From positions 1 through 54,418 of the forward strand of contig NZ_JAKFZS010000034.1 in assembly GCF_021654285.1 (NCBI RefSeq): DNA of 54,418 nt, read 5' to 3'. The first letter of the stretch is position 1, and each line of letters starts with the position of its first letter. Source of the stretch: Pseudoalteromonas luteoviolacea (lineage in GTDB: Bacteria > Pseudomonadota > Gammaproteobacteria > Enterobacterales > Alteromonadaceae). Below, one piece after another: positions 23,176-32,263 of this stretch. Position numbers and translations under genes: made by a program. Under the pieces are notes generated by a model. That model ran no database searches. It worked only from the letters and a program-made list of their open reading frames with translations, and had not been told where the DNA came from.

Positions 23176-23345
23176 AGCACAATAAGGTAGAGCAACTATT
23201 CGCATACCATGTTAAACACTTTGGAAATATGCGAGTTACAAAGGACAGCTTGGCGCAAGCATTATTTTTAGAAACACAGCAACAGGAGTTGCAGACAATT
23301 GCCGTTAACAACGGTATTTGTATGGCATTAAACGGCGACGAGTAG
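23136..23345 (+). CDS. probable -1 frameshift extension of tail chaperone
   Basis: A frame open from 23136 to the TAG at 23343, in -1 relation to the upstream chaperone, with no good start codon of its own. It encodes roughly 68 residues including VEQLFAYHVKHFGNMRVTKD and an alanine-rich helix ending MALNGDE, and stops 7 bp before the tape measure gene. A-AAG-AAA at 23145-23151, read GTA AAG AAA in the chaperone frame, is a plausible slip site. The C-terminal part resembles small pre-tape-measure phage proteins. The product would be a chaperone fusion; an independent ORF from ATG 23229 is the alternative. Confidence 0.6.
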   Translation, partial: FYSKEIERRARRIKHNKVEQLFAYHVKHFGNMRVTKDSLAQALFLETQQQELQTIAVNNGICMALNGDE

Positions 23346-23352
23346 GGATACT

Positions 23353-25692
23353 ATGAGTTCACTCAGTAAAATGGATAAGTTGCAATATTCGATTGGGTTG
23401 ATTGATAAAGTCACGGGCCCAGTGAATAAAATTATGTCCAAAATTAATCAACTGAGTGAACAAGCCGCAAGTGCCAAAGAGCAGTTATCAGGCGGCTTGA
23501 TGAGTGCGGCGGGCGGGGCAATGATGCTAGTCGGCTCGCTCAATCCTGCTATTGAAGCACAAGCCGCTTTAGGCGAGGTGCAATCGCTTGATGTATCAAA
23601 TCAAGCGCTTACTCAACTGAATAACACTGCAATGAACTTTGTGAGTAACTACGGCGGTAATACAGCCGAAGTTATTCGCAGTTCTTACGACATTCAATCT
23701 GCAATCAGTGGGCTCACGGGTAAAGAGCTAGCGCAGTTTACTGAAAGCTCCGCAATTCTTGCAAAAGGTACCAAGTCAGATGCTGCAACAACAACGGACT
23801 ACTTCGGTACCATGTACGGTATTTATCAAGATACAGCCACAGAAGTTGGTAAATCTGAGTGGATACAGATGCTTACAGGACAAACCGCTGCATCTGTGCG
23901 GATGTTTAAAACAACGGGTTCAGAAATGGCGGGAGCGTTCAGTACATTGGGTGCTGAAGCAAACTCTCATGGCATTACCATGAATGAATCTATGGCGGTG
24001 TTAGGTCAGTTACAAGCCACCATGTCAGGCAGTGAAGCGGGTACCAAATACCGTGCTTTTTTAGGTGGCGTTGGTAAGGCTCAACAAAAGCTGGGCATTC
24101 AACTCTCTGACGCACAGGGGCGCATGTTACCCATGGTTGAAGTGATGAATCGCATACATGAAAAGTTTGGGATCATCGACACGGTTGCAGAAAGTGACGC
24201 ACTTCAAAAAGCATTTGGTACCAAAGAAGCCGTGGCTTTGATTAAGCAGCTCATGCCTCAAGTTGATCAGCTTGAAAACAACATAAACCAACTTTCTAAT
24301 ATTTCAGACATGGGGGTGGCTGTTGAAATGGCCGAAGCAATGGGCAGCGCATGGGACAGATTTGGCGGCTCGCTTAACGCTGCGTTAGTTAGCTTGGGAC
24401 AAGCTGTTTTACCTATTGTTGAACCCATCGTCGACTTACTCGCAAAGCTTTTACAAGGGGTGGTGTGGTTAACTCAAGAGTTTCCCACTCTTACTGGTGT
24501 TGTTGGGGCGCTTGCGGTGGGGCTCATTGGGTTAACGGTGATCACTGGCACGGTTAACGCCGCAGTTGGATTGTATCGTCTAACAATGCTGCAAGCAGGA
24601 TATGCGACAAACCTATCTAGCATATTTTCAAAAGCATGGGCCGCAGCGCTTGCAATTCAAAGTGCGGCGGTACGTACCGCAACATTTGCAGCGGCCAATT
24701 ACGGGAATGCTCTGTTATTTGCGGGCGGTATGCTCAGTAGACTCAAAAACATGGGGATTGTCGGTACCCTAGGCTTAGTTGCATCTAAATTGGGAATGGC
24801 AACAACGGCAGCTTGGGGGTTCTCAGCAGCATTGTTTGCAAACCCCATAACTTGGGTGGTTGTTGGGGTTGTTGCTGCAATCGCGGCAGTTTCAGCGCTC
24901 GTTTATTATTTTGATGAAATCTCAGCTGCATTCAGTGAATGGGCCGACAACTCAATGCTTTGGCAGGGGATGCGTGTAGCGCTCGATTTGATCACTTTGC
25001 CTTTGCAAATCATTTGGTACTTAGTTAAATCAATCGGCTCTGCGCTCTATGATTATGTTGCACCTGCATTCACAGCAATGAGTGACATCGTGGGGACATT
25101 TACGGGTTTTATAACGTCTGAATTTTTAGCTGTGTATGCCCCTATTGCTGACATATTTTCGAGCATAAGTGATGTTATTTCGGGTGTGTTTGATGGTGCA
25201 GTTTCGAGAGTGAGTGCATTTTTTAAATTCTTTAGTGACATATCAAGCAAAGTCACAGGGTTTCTAAAGAGTGTTGCCGATAATGGCGTTTTAAATATGG
25301 TGATAGACTTCTTTAGTGATGATAAAGAAGTGCAACAAATTGCCCAGCAGCCTAGCGCCATTCAACAGACGTCAAAATTAGATACTCCGGTGCAGGCGGT
25401 CCCAAATAATGTTGTGCCTTTTAAGCCAGATCATGTTTTTACTAACAATGCTTCAAACCAAATTGTCGAGCAAAATGCACAGGTATTAGAGCAAGAACAG
25501 ACACAACTCAACGCCACGTATGTCGCAAAGCCAAAAAAATCAGAGTTTTTGCAGCAGCTTGCAAAAACAAACAATATCAGTACGACCAATGCAAGCACTG
25601 ACAATTCTAAAAACATACACATTGATTCTTTAACGCTGAAATCAGATAACCCTGAACGCTCGTTCGATGACATGCTGGAGCTTGCATCATGA
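23353..25692 (+). CDS. tail tape measure protein
   Basis: 779 residues, the longest late gene. The N-terminal part is coiled-coil with the TP901-type tape-measure pattern (GNTAEVIRSSYDIQSAISGL, then the region around GTMYGIYQDTATEVGKSEW). Hydrophobic helices lie at about 375-405 and 490-515, and the C-terminus is glutamine-rich and disordered. It sets tail length and is ejected with the DNA. Intact. Confidence 0.9.
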   Translation: MSSLSKMDKLQYSIGLIDKVTGPVNKIMSKINQLSEQAASAKEQLSGGLMSAAGGAMMLVGSLNPAIEAQAALGEVQSLDVSNQALTQLNNTAMNFVSNYGGNTAEVIRSSYDIQSAISGLTGKELAQFTESSAILAKGTKSDAATTTDYFGTMYGIYQDTATEVGKSEWIQMLTGQTAASVRMFKTTGSEMAGAFSTLGAEANSHGITMNESMAVLGQLQATMSGSEAGTKYRAFLGGVGKAQQKLGIQLSDAQGRMLPMVEVMNRIHEKFGIIDTVAESDALQKAFGTKEAVALIKQLMPQVDQLENNINQLSNISDMGVAVEMAEAMGSAWDRFGGSLNAALVSLGQAVLPIVEPIVDLLAKLLQGVVWLTQEFPTLTGVVGALAVGLIGLTVITGTVNAAVGLYRLTMLQAGYATNLSSIFSKAWAAALAIQSAAVRTATFAAANYGNALLFAGGMLSRLKNMGIVGTLGLVASKLGMATTAAWGFSAALFANPITWVVVGVVAAIAAVSALVYYFDEISAAFSEWADNSMLWQGMRVALDLITLPLQIIWYLVKSIGSALYDYVAPAFTAMSDIVGTFTGFITSEFLAVYAPIADIFSSISDVISGVFDGAVSRVSAFFKFFSDISSKVTGFLKSVADNGVLNMVIDFFSDDKEVQQIAQQPSAIQQTSKLDTPVQAVPNNVVPFKPDHVFTNNASNQIVEQNAQVLEQEQTQLNATYVAKPKKSEFLQQLAKTNNISTTNASTDNSKNIHIDSLTLKSDNPERSFDDMLELAS

Positions 25693-26018
25693 TGACGTTT
25701 GACGATATCGAGCTGCACATAGATTTAAATGTTGTCGATGGGGACTTTGTGCTTAATGACTCGTTGAGTCCTGCAACGCTCAAAAAAGCAGATGTAATCG
25801 CCCAAGACATAAAACACCGAATTTTAGAAAGTGGCTTGCTTGTGAAGCTAATTGGACTGCGCAACGAAAATGGCATCAAACCAATACTGACAGAGCTTGA
25901 ATTGCTTATTGAGCAAGATAACAGGTTAAAGCCAGGCACCATAAATATAACAAAAAACGCTAACGGATTATCAATTGACGCAAAAACAAGACAGTACGGG
26001 GGCAATCATGAAATTTAA
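25689..26018 (+). CDS. baseplate protein (DUF2590/gpW-like)
   Basis: 109 residues, overlapping the tape measure stop at ATGA. Size, position just before baseplate J and the N-terminal FDDIELHIDLNVVDGDFVL pattern match HP1/K139 DUF2590 proteins, which take the gp25/gpW wedge position. It overlaps the J gene by 11 bp. Confidence 0.7.
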   Translation: MMTFDDIELHIDLNVVDGDFVLNDSLSPATLKKADVIAQDIKHRILESGLLVKLIGLRNENGIKPILTELELLIEQDNRLKPGTINITKNANGLSIDAKTRQYGGNHEI

Positions 26019-27144
26019 GTCCTTGATGAAAGATGCGGGTTTACCACTAACAGAAGAAAAAGCAGCTGAGCAATGGCGTGCAGAGCTCAAAAATCAAAAC
26101 ATCACAGTAGCTAATGACTCTCCATTTGGCCCGTTTTGGCGCACGATTGAAGCGCTGATCACAAAGCCTGTGGTTAAGTTGTTTGTGTGGGTTGCCGAGC
26201 GTTTGATGCCAGATCTATTTATCATGACAGCGAGCCGTGATGCGCTGATTGAAAAGCATGGGCCCAGCAGAAATGTGTATATTCAAGCTGGCGTAAAAGC
26301 ACGTGGTTTGCTGACTTTTTCACGCTCAAATAACGAGGGGGAAAGCTCAGTTGTTGCAGGCACTGTGATCACTACGGATGTGATTGGCTCAAAAACGTAT
26401 GAACTCACATTATTACAAGACGTTAATTTTAGCCATGGAGTAAGCACCGCGAATGCACTTGCAGAAGCCCGCGATGTTGGTGCCGCGTTTAACTTACCAG
26501 CCCATGCTTACCTTTATTTTCTAGAACAACAGGACGACATTTCGGTAACCAATTTAGATGACTGGTTGCTACAACCCGGTGCGGACGAAGAGGACACTGA
26601 GAGTTACCGAAATCGTATTCGAAATGTGTTTGGTACCGCCGCACGTTGGCATACCAACGATGTATACAAACAGATAATTTCGGGCTTTCATGTGCCGATT
26701 GACAATATTGTAATTGAAACAAATGGTCCGCGCGGTGCGGGTACCGCAAATGCGTATATCTATTTAGATGTGGGCACGGTACCAACTGCGTTACTAGATG
26801 CTATAAATCGTCATATTCGTGAAAACGGCCACCATGGCCTAGGTGATGATGTCATTGTATACGCGATGCCAACGCAAACATTCAATATGTCCGTTGTTTA
26901 TACGTTACATACAGGCAGCGATATTCAATCACAGTTAATCAATTTTATTGAGTCTGCATTTCGTAAAAATGCGGCGTATTCGCCAACACGTGTAAATCAT
27001 GATTCGGTGTTTTCAATCAGTCAGTTGATTAGCGAGTTGCACGAAGAGTTTGAACAGCTCAAATCCATTCGAATCAATATTGACGATATTGAACCGCAAA
27101 ACTGGTTGCCAACTCTGGGAAATCTGCAGGTGACTCGTGGCTAA
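26008..27144 (+). CDS. J: baseplate assembly protein J
   Basis: 378 residues from ATG 26008 (GGGGG site 5 bases upstream); an upstream TTG at 25975 is less likely. Baseplate-J family pattern: DALIEKHGPSRN early, a beta-rich middle, PGADEEDTESYRNRIRN, then ETNGPRGAGTANAYI. It forms the baseplate wedge. Intact. Confidence 0.88.
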   Translation: MKFKSLMKDAGLPLTEEKAAEQWRAELKNQNITVANDSPFGPFWRTIEALITKPVVKLFVWVAERLMPDLFIMTASRDALIEKHGPSRNVYIQAGVKARGLLTFSRSNNEGESSVVAGTVITTDVIGSKTYELTLLQDVNFSHGVSTANALAEARDVGAAFNLPAHAYLYFLEQQDDISVTNLDDWLLQPGADEEDTESYRNRIRNVFGTAARWHTNDVYKQIISGFHVPIDNIVIETNGPRGAGTANAYIYLDVGTVPTALLDAINRHIRENGHHGLGDDVIVYAMPTQTFNMSVVYTLHTGSDIQSQLINFIESAFRKNAAYSPTRVNHDSVFSISQLISELHEEFEQLKSIRINIDDIEPQNWLPTLGNLQVTRG

Positions 27145-27934
27145 TCAAATTGCAACTTGGCTGAATAAAGGCTATGCCGAAAAACTGGTAAAGGCGGCCA
27201 CTGGCTACTGGAATAAAACCAGTGAATTTGTCATGTGGGCCGTGAATCAAAAAGACGAACAGCAGAATGAAGAACCTATTTTGAGCTTTTTGGCGTGGGA
27301 GCGTTTAACAGATCGCTTGTCTGATGAGCCACTAGAGCTATATAGAAAGCGTGTTCAACATGCGCTGGTAAACACGATTGACGCGGGCGAGTTCGCGAGC
27401 GTCAAAGACATTTTTGCGCGGCTTGATATTGAAGTCTTGAACGTACGTGAACGCATTGATGGGCGAGAATGGGACATCATCGCTATTGATGTGACTGATA
27501 ATGCACTTGCGAACAATAACAACTTATTGCCAGAGCTAATACAGCTTTACGGGCGTACATGTAGGCGCTATGAATTGACAGTTCACAACAAAGCGGAAGT
27601 AGCAATATCATTGGGCGGAACACATGTGCAGTGGGATAACTGCCACGTACCGCATGCATTGCACTTACAAGCCCACAATCATGCTGCACAGCAATACAAC
27701 CATGGTTTTATATCACTACAAAATGAGTCGAGTTCAGCGCCTTCATTGCCGTTAAAGCATGATGTAAATCACTCAATATCGAGTGAGTGCTTAAATTGCT
27801 TTTTAGGACTAGATAACTTTGTTGTAACTACTTCACTTTTAGCAACTCATTTTAATGTACAGCACAGTTTAGCAGCACAACCGAAATATGGATTTATCAG
27901 CAAGGAGGGTGGTATAAGCCACGCGATATTATGA
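27137..27934 (+). CDS. I: tail/baseplate protein I-like
   Basis: 265 residues from GTG 27137, overlapping J by 8 bp. Position after J and the N-terminal half (ERLTDRLSDEPLELYRKRVQHA, then ELIQLYGRTCRRYEL) suit the P2 gpI family of baseplate wedge proteins. The last 120 residues are histidine/asparagine-rich and not conserved to my eye. Confidence 0.7.
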   Translation: MANQIATWLNKGYAEKLVKAATGYWNKTSEFVMWAVNQKDEQQNEEPILSFLAWERLTDRLSDEPLELYRKRVQHALVNTIDAGEFASVKDIFARLDIEVLNVRERIDGREWDIIAIDVTDNALANNNNLLPELIQLYGRTCRRYELTVHNKAEVAISLGGTHVQWDNCHVPHALHLQAHNHAAQQYNHGFISLQNESSSAPSLPLKHDVNHSISSECLNCFLGLDNFVVTTSLLATHFNVQHSLAAQPKYGFISKEGGISHAIL

Positions 27935-28485
27935 GCCAAATAATTACAGGGATTATTACAAACGCAGGTAAAGCGCATATAGCAACAAGCGCTTTAAATA
28001 ATCATGGTTTAAACATCGTTGAAATGGTGTTCGCTAACGTCCCCAATTTAAATGAACACGCGACACGAAACCCTAATGAAACCTTGCCGCCGTCGTTGCA
28101 AATCGTGCATCGCCGAAATATAGACGTTGAGGGTAAAGTGGACGACAACACGGTGGCTTGGGCGGTTGTTTTAGAGCAAGACATTGGCGATTTTGACTAT
28201 AACTGGATAGGACTAGTTACAGACACCGGCTTGCTATTAGCTGTTGATTACTTGCCGATGCAGCGAAAGCGTAAAGGAGTTAACAACGTGCATAACCGCT
28301 CGTTTGTACTCAAGTTTGCAGCCGCCGCAGCACTGGCAAGAATTATTATTCCAGCCCAATCTTGGATGTTTGATTACTCGCCACAACTTACCTCGTTAAA
28401 CAATACAGTTTTTGCGCTCTCAAATAGCTTATTAAACATGATGATACAACGAGTTCAATCAAAAATAGGAGACACCCATGTCTAA
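27931..28485 (+). CDS. H: tail-collar fibre protein (gpH N-terminal type)
   Basis: 184 residues with the tail-collar fibre pattern: ITNAGKAHIATSAL and GLNIVEMVFANV at the start, then DFDYNWIGLVTDTGLLLAV. P2 H is far longer; here only the attachment domain plus a short helical tail is present. The distal fibre is presumably supplied by the next gene, which overlaps by 8 bp. Confidence 0.75.
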   Translation: MSQIITGIITNAGKAHIATSALNNHGLNIVEMVFANVPNLNEHATRNPNETLPPSLQIVHRRNIDVEGKVDDNTVAWAVVLEQDIGDFDYNWIGLVTDTGLLLAVDYLPMQRKRKGVNNVHNRSFVLKFAAAAALARIIIPAQSWMFDYSPQLTSLNNTVFALSNSLLNMMIQRVQSKIGDTHV

Positions 28486-29281
28486 CGGACTAGAAACATT
28501 GATCAGTAAGGCTGAGCAATTAACAAGCGCTGTAGAAAACCATGCAAGCGACATACAAACACAAATGTCTAACATGAAATCGCAGCAAACAACTGCGATC
28601 ACGGAATTAAATAATGCTGTTAATACAGCTATTTCTACACAATTGAAAAAAGAATTCTACATAAACGCAGTAAATGACGATGACAGTGTAACGAATCACG
28701 TTAAAAGCATAGCAGAAGCTGTGCGAAGAACGCCAGAACACGGCAGGTGTATTTGTAAAGTTGAAGGGTCAACAATAGTTGATGAATTAATCTATGTTGG
28801 TGATAAACATCTAGAAATAATCTTTTCAAACTACACTGACGAATTAATACAAGCCACACCCGCAGCGGGGTTTCGAATCGCGCCTCACGCGTCTATTGCT
28901 GTTATCAAAGGGGTAGCAAGAACCGCTTTAGGTGGTCAACCAACGGATTATAGTGCGTTTTTTAAACGCCAAGTGATGTCTTCACCAATTTTACGTTTCT
29001 ATGAAACTGAAATTAAACTCGGAGATCATGATTTAGCCGCACTCGGCAGTGATGCAAATACAAAAATTGAATTTGTAATGAGTAAATCTAAAATCAGTAA
29101 AATAGGAACTGAAAACAGCCATCTACTACGGTTCAACGGTTGTGCATCAATTGTCATAAATGGATTAAGAAACGAGGTGGGGGTTGCATTTGTTGATCTG
29201 ATAAGCGGAGTTATCAGAAGCAGAGCAGGAATACCTCTCAATATTGTTTCAAATGTTGATTTTTCAAGCACCGCTGCATAG
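28478..29281 (+). CDS. putative distal tail fibre protein
   Basis: 267 residues, not matched to a named family. The first 60 residues are a coiled coil; the rest looks beta-rich and soluble. Directly after the fibre-attachment gene, it is the best candidate for the receptor-binding part; no fibre-assembly chaperone is evident. Host range would be determined here if so. Confidence 0.55.
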   Translation: MSNGLETLISKAEQLTSAVENHASDIQTQMSNMKSQQTTAITELNNAVNTAISTQLKKEFYINAVNDDDSVTNHVKSIAEAVRRTPEHGRCICKVEGSTIVDELIYVGDKHLEIIFSNYTDELIQATPAAGFRIAPHASIAVIKGVARTALGGQPTDYSAFFKRQVMSSPILRFYETEIKLGDHDLAALGSDANTKIEFVMSKSKISKIGTENSHLLRFNGCASIVINGLRNEVGVAFVDLISGVIRSRAGIPLNIVSNVDFSSTAA

Positions 29282-29291
29282 GAGTTATAAA

Positions 29292-29402
29292 GTGATAATT
29301 TCTTTTATATTCAATAATGTTGAATACATAGCTTGGCATACAGACTCTGATGAGTTCAAAGCGCTACCTGAAGATGTTAAGGCTGCTGCGCTTAATGCAT
29401 AG
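29292..29402 (+). CDS. small ORF, 36 aa
   Basis: GTG 29292 with GGAG (29281-29284) 7 bases upstream opens a 36-codon frame starting MIISFIFNNVEYIAWHTDSD. It fills the gap between fibre gene and the next gene and overlaps the latter by 8 bp, like other genes of this operon, so it is probably translated. Function unknown. Confidence 0.5.
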   Translation: MIISFIFNNVEYIAWHTDSDEFKALPEDVKAAALNA

Positions 29403-30015
29403 CATTGCTGTTTGCTGTAATCAAGCTAAGTGCAAGATGCAAGCGGGCGTTGTTTTGCTTGCCCAAACGCTTAGAGATAACACGCGCTGTGGCAGCCCCT
29501 CTTCATTTAATGGGCTTTTATTTAGTGCAAGTAGCTCAAGTGCTGGGGCGTTGGCGTCACAGCTTCAGACAATTAATGACGTATGTCCGATTCCTGAGCT
29601 TATTACATGTTCATCGTATGCCAAAAGTCTTAGCACTCTTGAGCAAGACAAATTTATAGTTTATGAAGGCCAAAGCCTTGAATGGCGAGAGCTGAACTTA
29701 CAGAGCTTAAAATTATTGCAGCAAAAGCAAATTAGTGAAGAACTCGCGCTTGTTAATGAGCAAGCGCAAAGTTTGATCACAAATATTGATGAGGCATTAG
29801 CAGAAGCTACAGAGCTTAAGGCGGCAAGGGACGAGCGGTTAAATCAGTCATTTTCACCACAAAACACAGGGGTTAGCTCTCAATTATTCACAAGCTCTAG
29901 CGCTGAGTCACTTGCGCGTCAGGTCGAACAACAGGGCGATGATTCAGAATTTTGGGCGTTGTGTTTATTTGTCGGGGAAATCGATGAGCTGAACAAAATC
30001 AAGGAAGTACTGTGA
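29395..30015 (+). CDS. hypothetical tail-region protein, 206 aa
   Basis: Not recognised. ATG 29395 is preferred over an upstream ATG at 29350, which lies inside the preceding small ORF. The N-terminus has several cysteines (AVCCNQAKC); the middle is a long helix, the C-terminus acidic. It overlaps the next gene by 4 bp and is surely part of the late operon. A possible tail-assembly role is inferred from position. Confidence 0.6.
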   Translation: MHSIAVCCNQAKCKMQAGVVLLAQTLRDNTRCGSPSSFNGLLFSASSSSAGALASQLQTINDVCPIPELITCSSYAKSLSTLEQDKFIVYEGQSLEWRELNLQSLKLLQQKQISEELALVNEQAQSLITNIDEALAEATELKAARDERLNQSFSPQNTGVSSQLFTSSSAESLARQVEQQGDDSEFWALCLFVGEIDELNKIKEVL

Positions 30016-30494
30016 TATCAATTGATGGTTGGCAAGTACCAGGTTATGACACGAAAGTAAGCGCAGGTATCAAGCTCGCTGGCTCTGACTTATCTGGTTT
30101 CGGCTCTTTTTCACTGAGCGCTGACAACGGAGTAAAGCCAGGTGTTTTAAACGTTAAAACAAAAATCGCGTTTGTTGATAGCAACGAACTGGCATCACTC
30201 ATCACAAAAGCCAAAGCGTTAGACGAAAACGGCGCTAGGGTTGAATACACAATCAACAATGATTTGGCAGAAGCATATAAGATCCGAAAGGCTAAGTTCG
30301 ACGGCGAAGTAAAAGCAACGGAACTTGAAGATTTAAAAGGCTGGCAAGTCTCGTTTAAATTGCTAGAAGTGCGTTCAGTCTCGGAGCGTGAACAGCAACA
30401 GCTAGACGAAACATCTAACCAAGTTAGTGAGCAGCAATCAACTGATTCACAAGCGCAAATACAGCAAAAATTCGAACAAGTTGAAGGGCCATAA
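30012..30494 (+). CDS. tail protein U-like / baseplate complex protein
   Basis: 160 residues from GTG 30012. A beta-rich core of about 120 residues is followed by a glutamine-rich tail. Its place directly before the D-like gene parallels the P2 order U-D. It begins IDGWQVPGYDTKVSAGIKL. Family assignment is mainly by position. Confidence 0.5.
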   Translation: MISIDGWQVPGYDTKVSAGIKLAGSDLSGFGSFSLSADNGVKPGVLNVKTKIAFVDSNELASLITKAKALDENGARVEYTINNDLAEAYKIRKAKFDGEVKATELEDLKGWQVSFKLLEVRSVSEREQQQLDETSNQVSEQQSTDSQAQIQQKFEQVEGP

Positions 30495-30495
30495 C

Positions 30496-31194
30496 GTGGG
30501 TGCGCGCTTATCAGATTCTTTGCACATCGGCGGCGTTGCTGTAACAACGGTTATCAATAAACAAGTACAGCTCGATTTAAACAGCGCGGGCCGTGCACGG
30601 TTTGAAGTGGTTACAGAAGCAGAGCCAATAGGGTTGATTGAGCTACACCTAGGCTATGAAGTATCGAATATGACCCCCTATTTTTTAGGTGTTATCGAGT
30701 CAAAGCATTTTGCAAATGGGCGCTGGTATTTGACATGTAGAGAGCTGTTAGGTGCACTCGCATATCAAAATCCGTTCTCACTGCGTCACCCAACAATTAC
30801 GCAAGTGTTAGAAGCTCTGGACGAACACATAGAGTTCGTGACGCCAAATGCTGATTACATGCAAATTAAAGTACCCATGTTTTGTCATGCAGGCACTGGC
30901 ATTGATGCACTAAGGCAAATTGGTCGCGTGTGGCAAATTCCACAATTTATATTTCAACAAAAACCGGACGGTAAAGTTTATGTCGGTAGTTGGCAAGATA
31001 GTCGCTGGCCAATTGTATCGATTGATGATTTCCCCGAACATAGTGTTAAAGCAATGAGTTCAAACACGGGGGAGCTAGTCGCAATCCCAAAGTTGAGACC
31101 AGGATTAAAATTAAATGGGCGTTACATTCAGGAAGTGACGCTACAAAACGATAGGATGCAAATAAGATGGTCAAACAGGCTATTAAGCGGCTAA
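30496..31194 (+). CDS. D: gpD-like baseplate hub protein
   Basis: 232 residues from GTG 30496 (GAAGGG 8 bases upstream); the frame is open further back inside the previous gene. Layout resembles P2 gpD/phage late control hub proteins: two beta domains, GIDALRQIGRVWQIP in the middle and a C-terminal VTLQNDRMQIRW. It forms the hub at the base of the tube. It overlaps the spike gene by 28 bp. Confidence 0.65.
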   Translation: MGARLSDSLHIGGVAVTTVINKQVQLDLNSAGRARFEVVTEAEPIGLIELHLGYEVSNMTPYFLGVIESKHFANGRWYLTCRELLGALAYQNPFSLRHPTITQVLEALDEHIEFVTPNADYMQIKVPMFCHAGTGIDALRQIGRVWQIPQFIFQQKPDGKVYVGSWQDSRWPIVSIDDFPEHSVKAMSSNTGELVAIPKLRPGLKLNGRYIQEVTLQNDRMQIRWSNRLLSG

Positions 31195-32117
31195 TACAGC
31201 GCTATTTTCCAGAGCTAAGCGAGCGCAAGCACTTACCACAATTAGCACGTATCGAAAAAATATACGATTTACCAACTAATGGCGGCAAGATAAGCACGCC
31301 TTTCAGAGCATACAAAGCGGTTGATATACAGCTACTAAATCCTGCCACACATGAGCCAACAGATACACCTGTGTTTGAGCAAGTCACTTTAGCAACTGGG
31401 CAAGCGAGCGATTCAGGTTTGGTAAATGAACCTAAACCGGGTATGCATTGCCTAGTTCAATATATTGATGGGTTAAATAGCCACCCTGTGATAACAAGCT
31501 TGTTACCATGGTACACGCTGGTGTCAGAGCAAAAGCACACTGACGTAGGTCTCAAACAAAATGCTCGAGCACAAATTCAGGGGCGTGACGGGAATTGGCA
31601 GATTGAAACAGACGATTCAATCATGCAAGTGAGTGATTCTAGCAAAGTACGAGCTCGTGAACGTTCAGAACAATTTCACGTTAAACAATCGAAGATAGCA
31701 ACGCATGAAACAAACCAAATCGATGGTAATCAAATCAACGAAATCATGGGAGCCTTAAAAACTGTAGTTGGTGAAAAAGCTTTGCTCACAGCGTTGGATT
31801 GCGTATTACTTGGTAGTAAAAAGCAATTTGATATCAAAGCTCATGAGAATGTAAATATTGAGTCTCTCATGACGCTACACGCCAAAGCTGCGGAATTAGC
31901 GAAATTTGAGGGGGCGACTGTGTGGGTGGGCAATAACTCAGTAAATGCTGTGCAAATTCTTTTAGAGCTAATAAACTTGGTTAAAGATCTTTGCGCAGCT
32001 TTAGAGAGCCATGGGCATGGGAAGCAGGGAGCAGGGGCTCCTTTTAATAGTGCTGATTTCGCGACTGGTGGTAGTACCGCCGATTCTCTCAAGACTTCTG
32101 TAGAAGAAATTGTATAA
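31167..32117 (+). CDS. V: baseplate spike/puncturing protein (gpV-like)
   Basis: 316 residues. An N-terminal OB-fold-like part (VNEPKPGMHCLVQYIDGLNSHPVI) is followed by a polar repeat-rich middle likely to form a beta-helix needle, and a C-terminal part with VWVGNNSVNAVQILLELINLV then SHGHGK, seen in phage baseplate proteins. It should be the membrane-piercing tip. Last gene of the late operon and of the prophage in this window. Confidence 0.7.
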   Translation: MVKQAIKRLIQRYFPELSERKHLPQLARIEKIYDLPTNGGKISTPFRAYKAVDIQLLNPATHEPTDTPVFEQVTLATGQASDSGLVNEPKPGMHCLVQYIDGLNSHPVITSLLPWYTLVSEQKHTDVGLKQNARAQIQGRDGNWQIETDDSIMQVSDSSKVRARERSEQFHVKQSKIATHETNQIDGNQINEIMGALKTVVGEKALLTALDCVLLGSKKQFDIKAHENVNIESLMTLHAKAAELAKFEGATVWVGNNSVNAVQILLELINLVKDLCAALESHGHGKQGAGAPFNSADFATGGSTADSLKTSVEEIV

Positions 32118-32263
32118 CTGAACAAAATTGTTGATAATCAAGCTGTATTTTATCTGAGTAATTCTGAATCGCCATGTCTAACAATGACACTAACTATGAC
32201 ATGGGTTGTTTTTACTTAATAAATCCTCACTAAAATCATTGTTTTTAAAGGTGTTTATTTTAT

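Larger units (their letters stand above)
1..32117. mobile_element. P2/HP1-like prophage (left end outside window)
   Basis: A nearly complete set of P2-type myophage modules is present: repressor, AlpA-like regulators, gpA replication initiator, Ogr activator, portal-terminase operon, O-N-M-L-R-S head operon and a sheathed tail. Sheath and tube are of the HP1/K139 type (DUF2586/DUF2597-like). The right boundary lies between the last baseplate gene (ends 32117) and the host amidotransferase (starts 32264). The left boundary is not visible; neither integrase nor an att repeat is in the window, so whether the first two genes belong to the phage is inferred from position only. All long structural frames are open, with no obvious decay. 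Confidence 0.88.

Noticed and set aside
30044..30547. Leftward 167-codon frame rich in Ser and Cys
   Set aside because: Antisense to the U-like and D-like genes; composition typical of a reverse-strand shadow.
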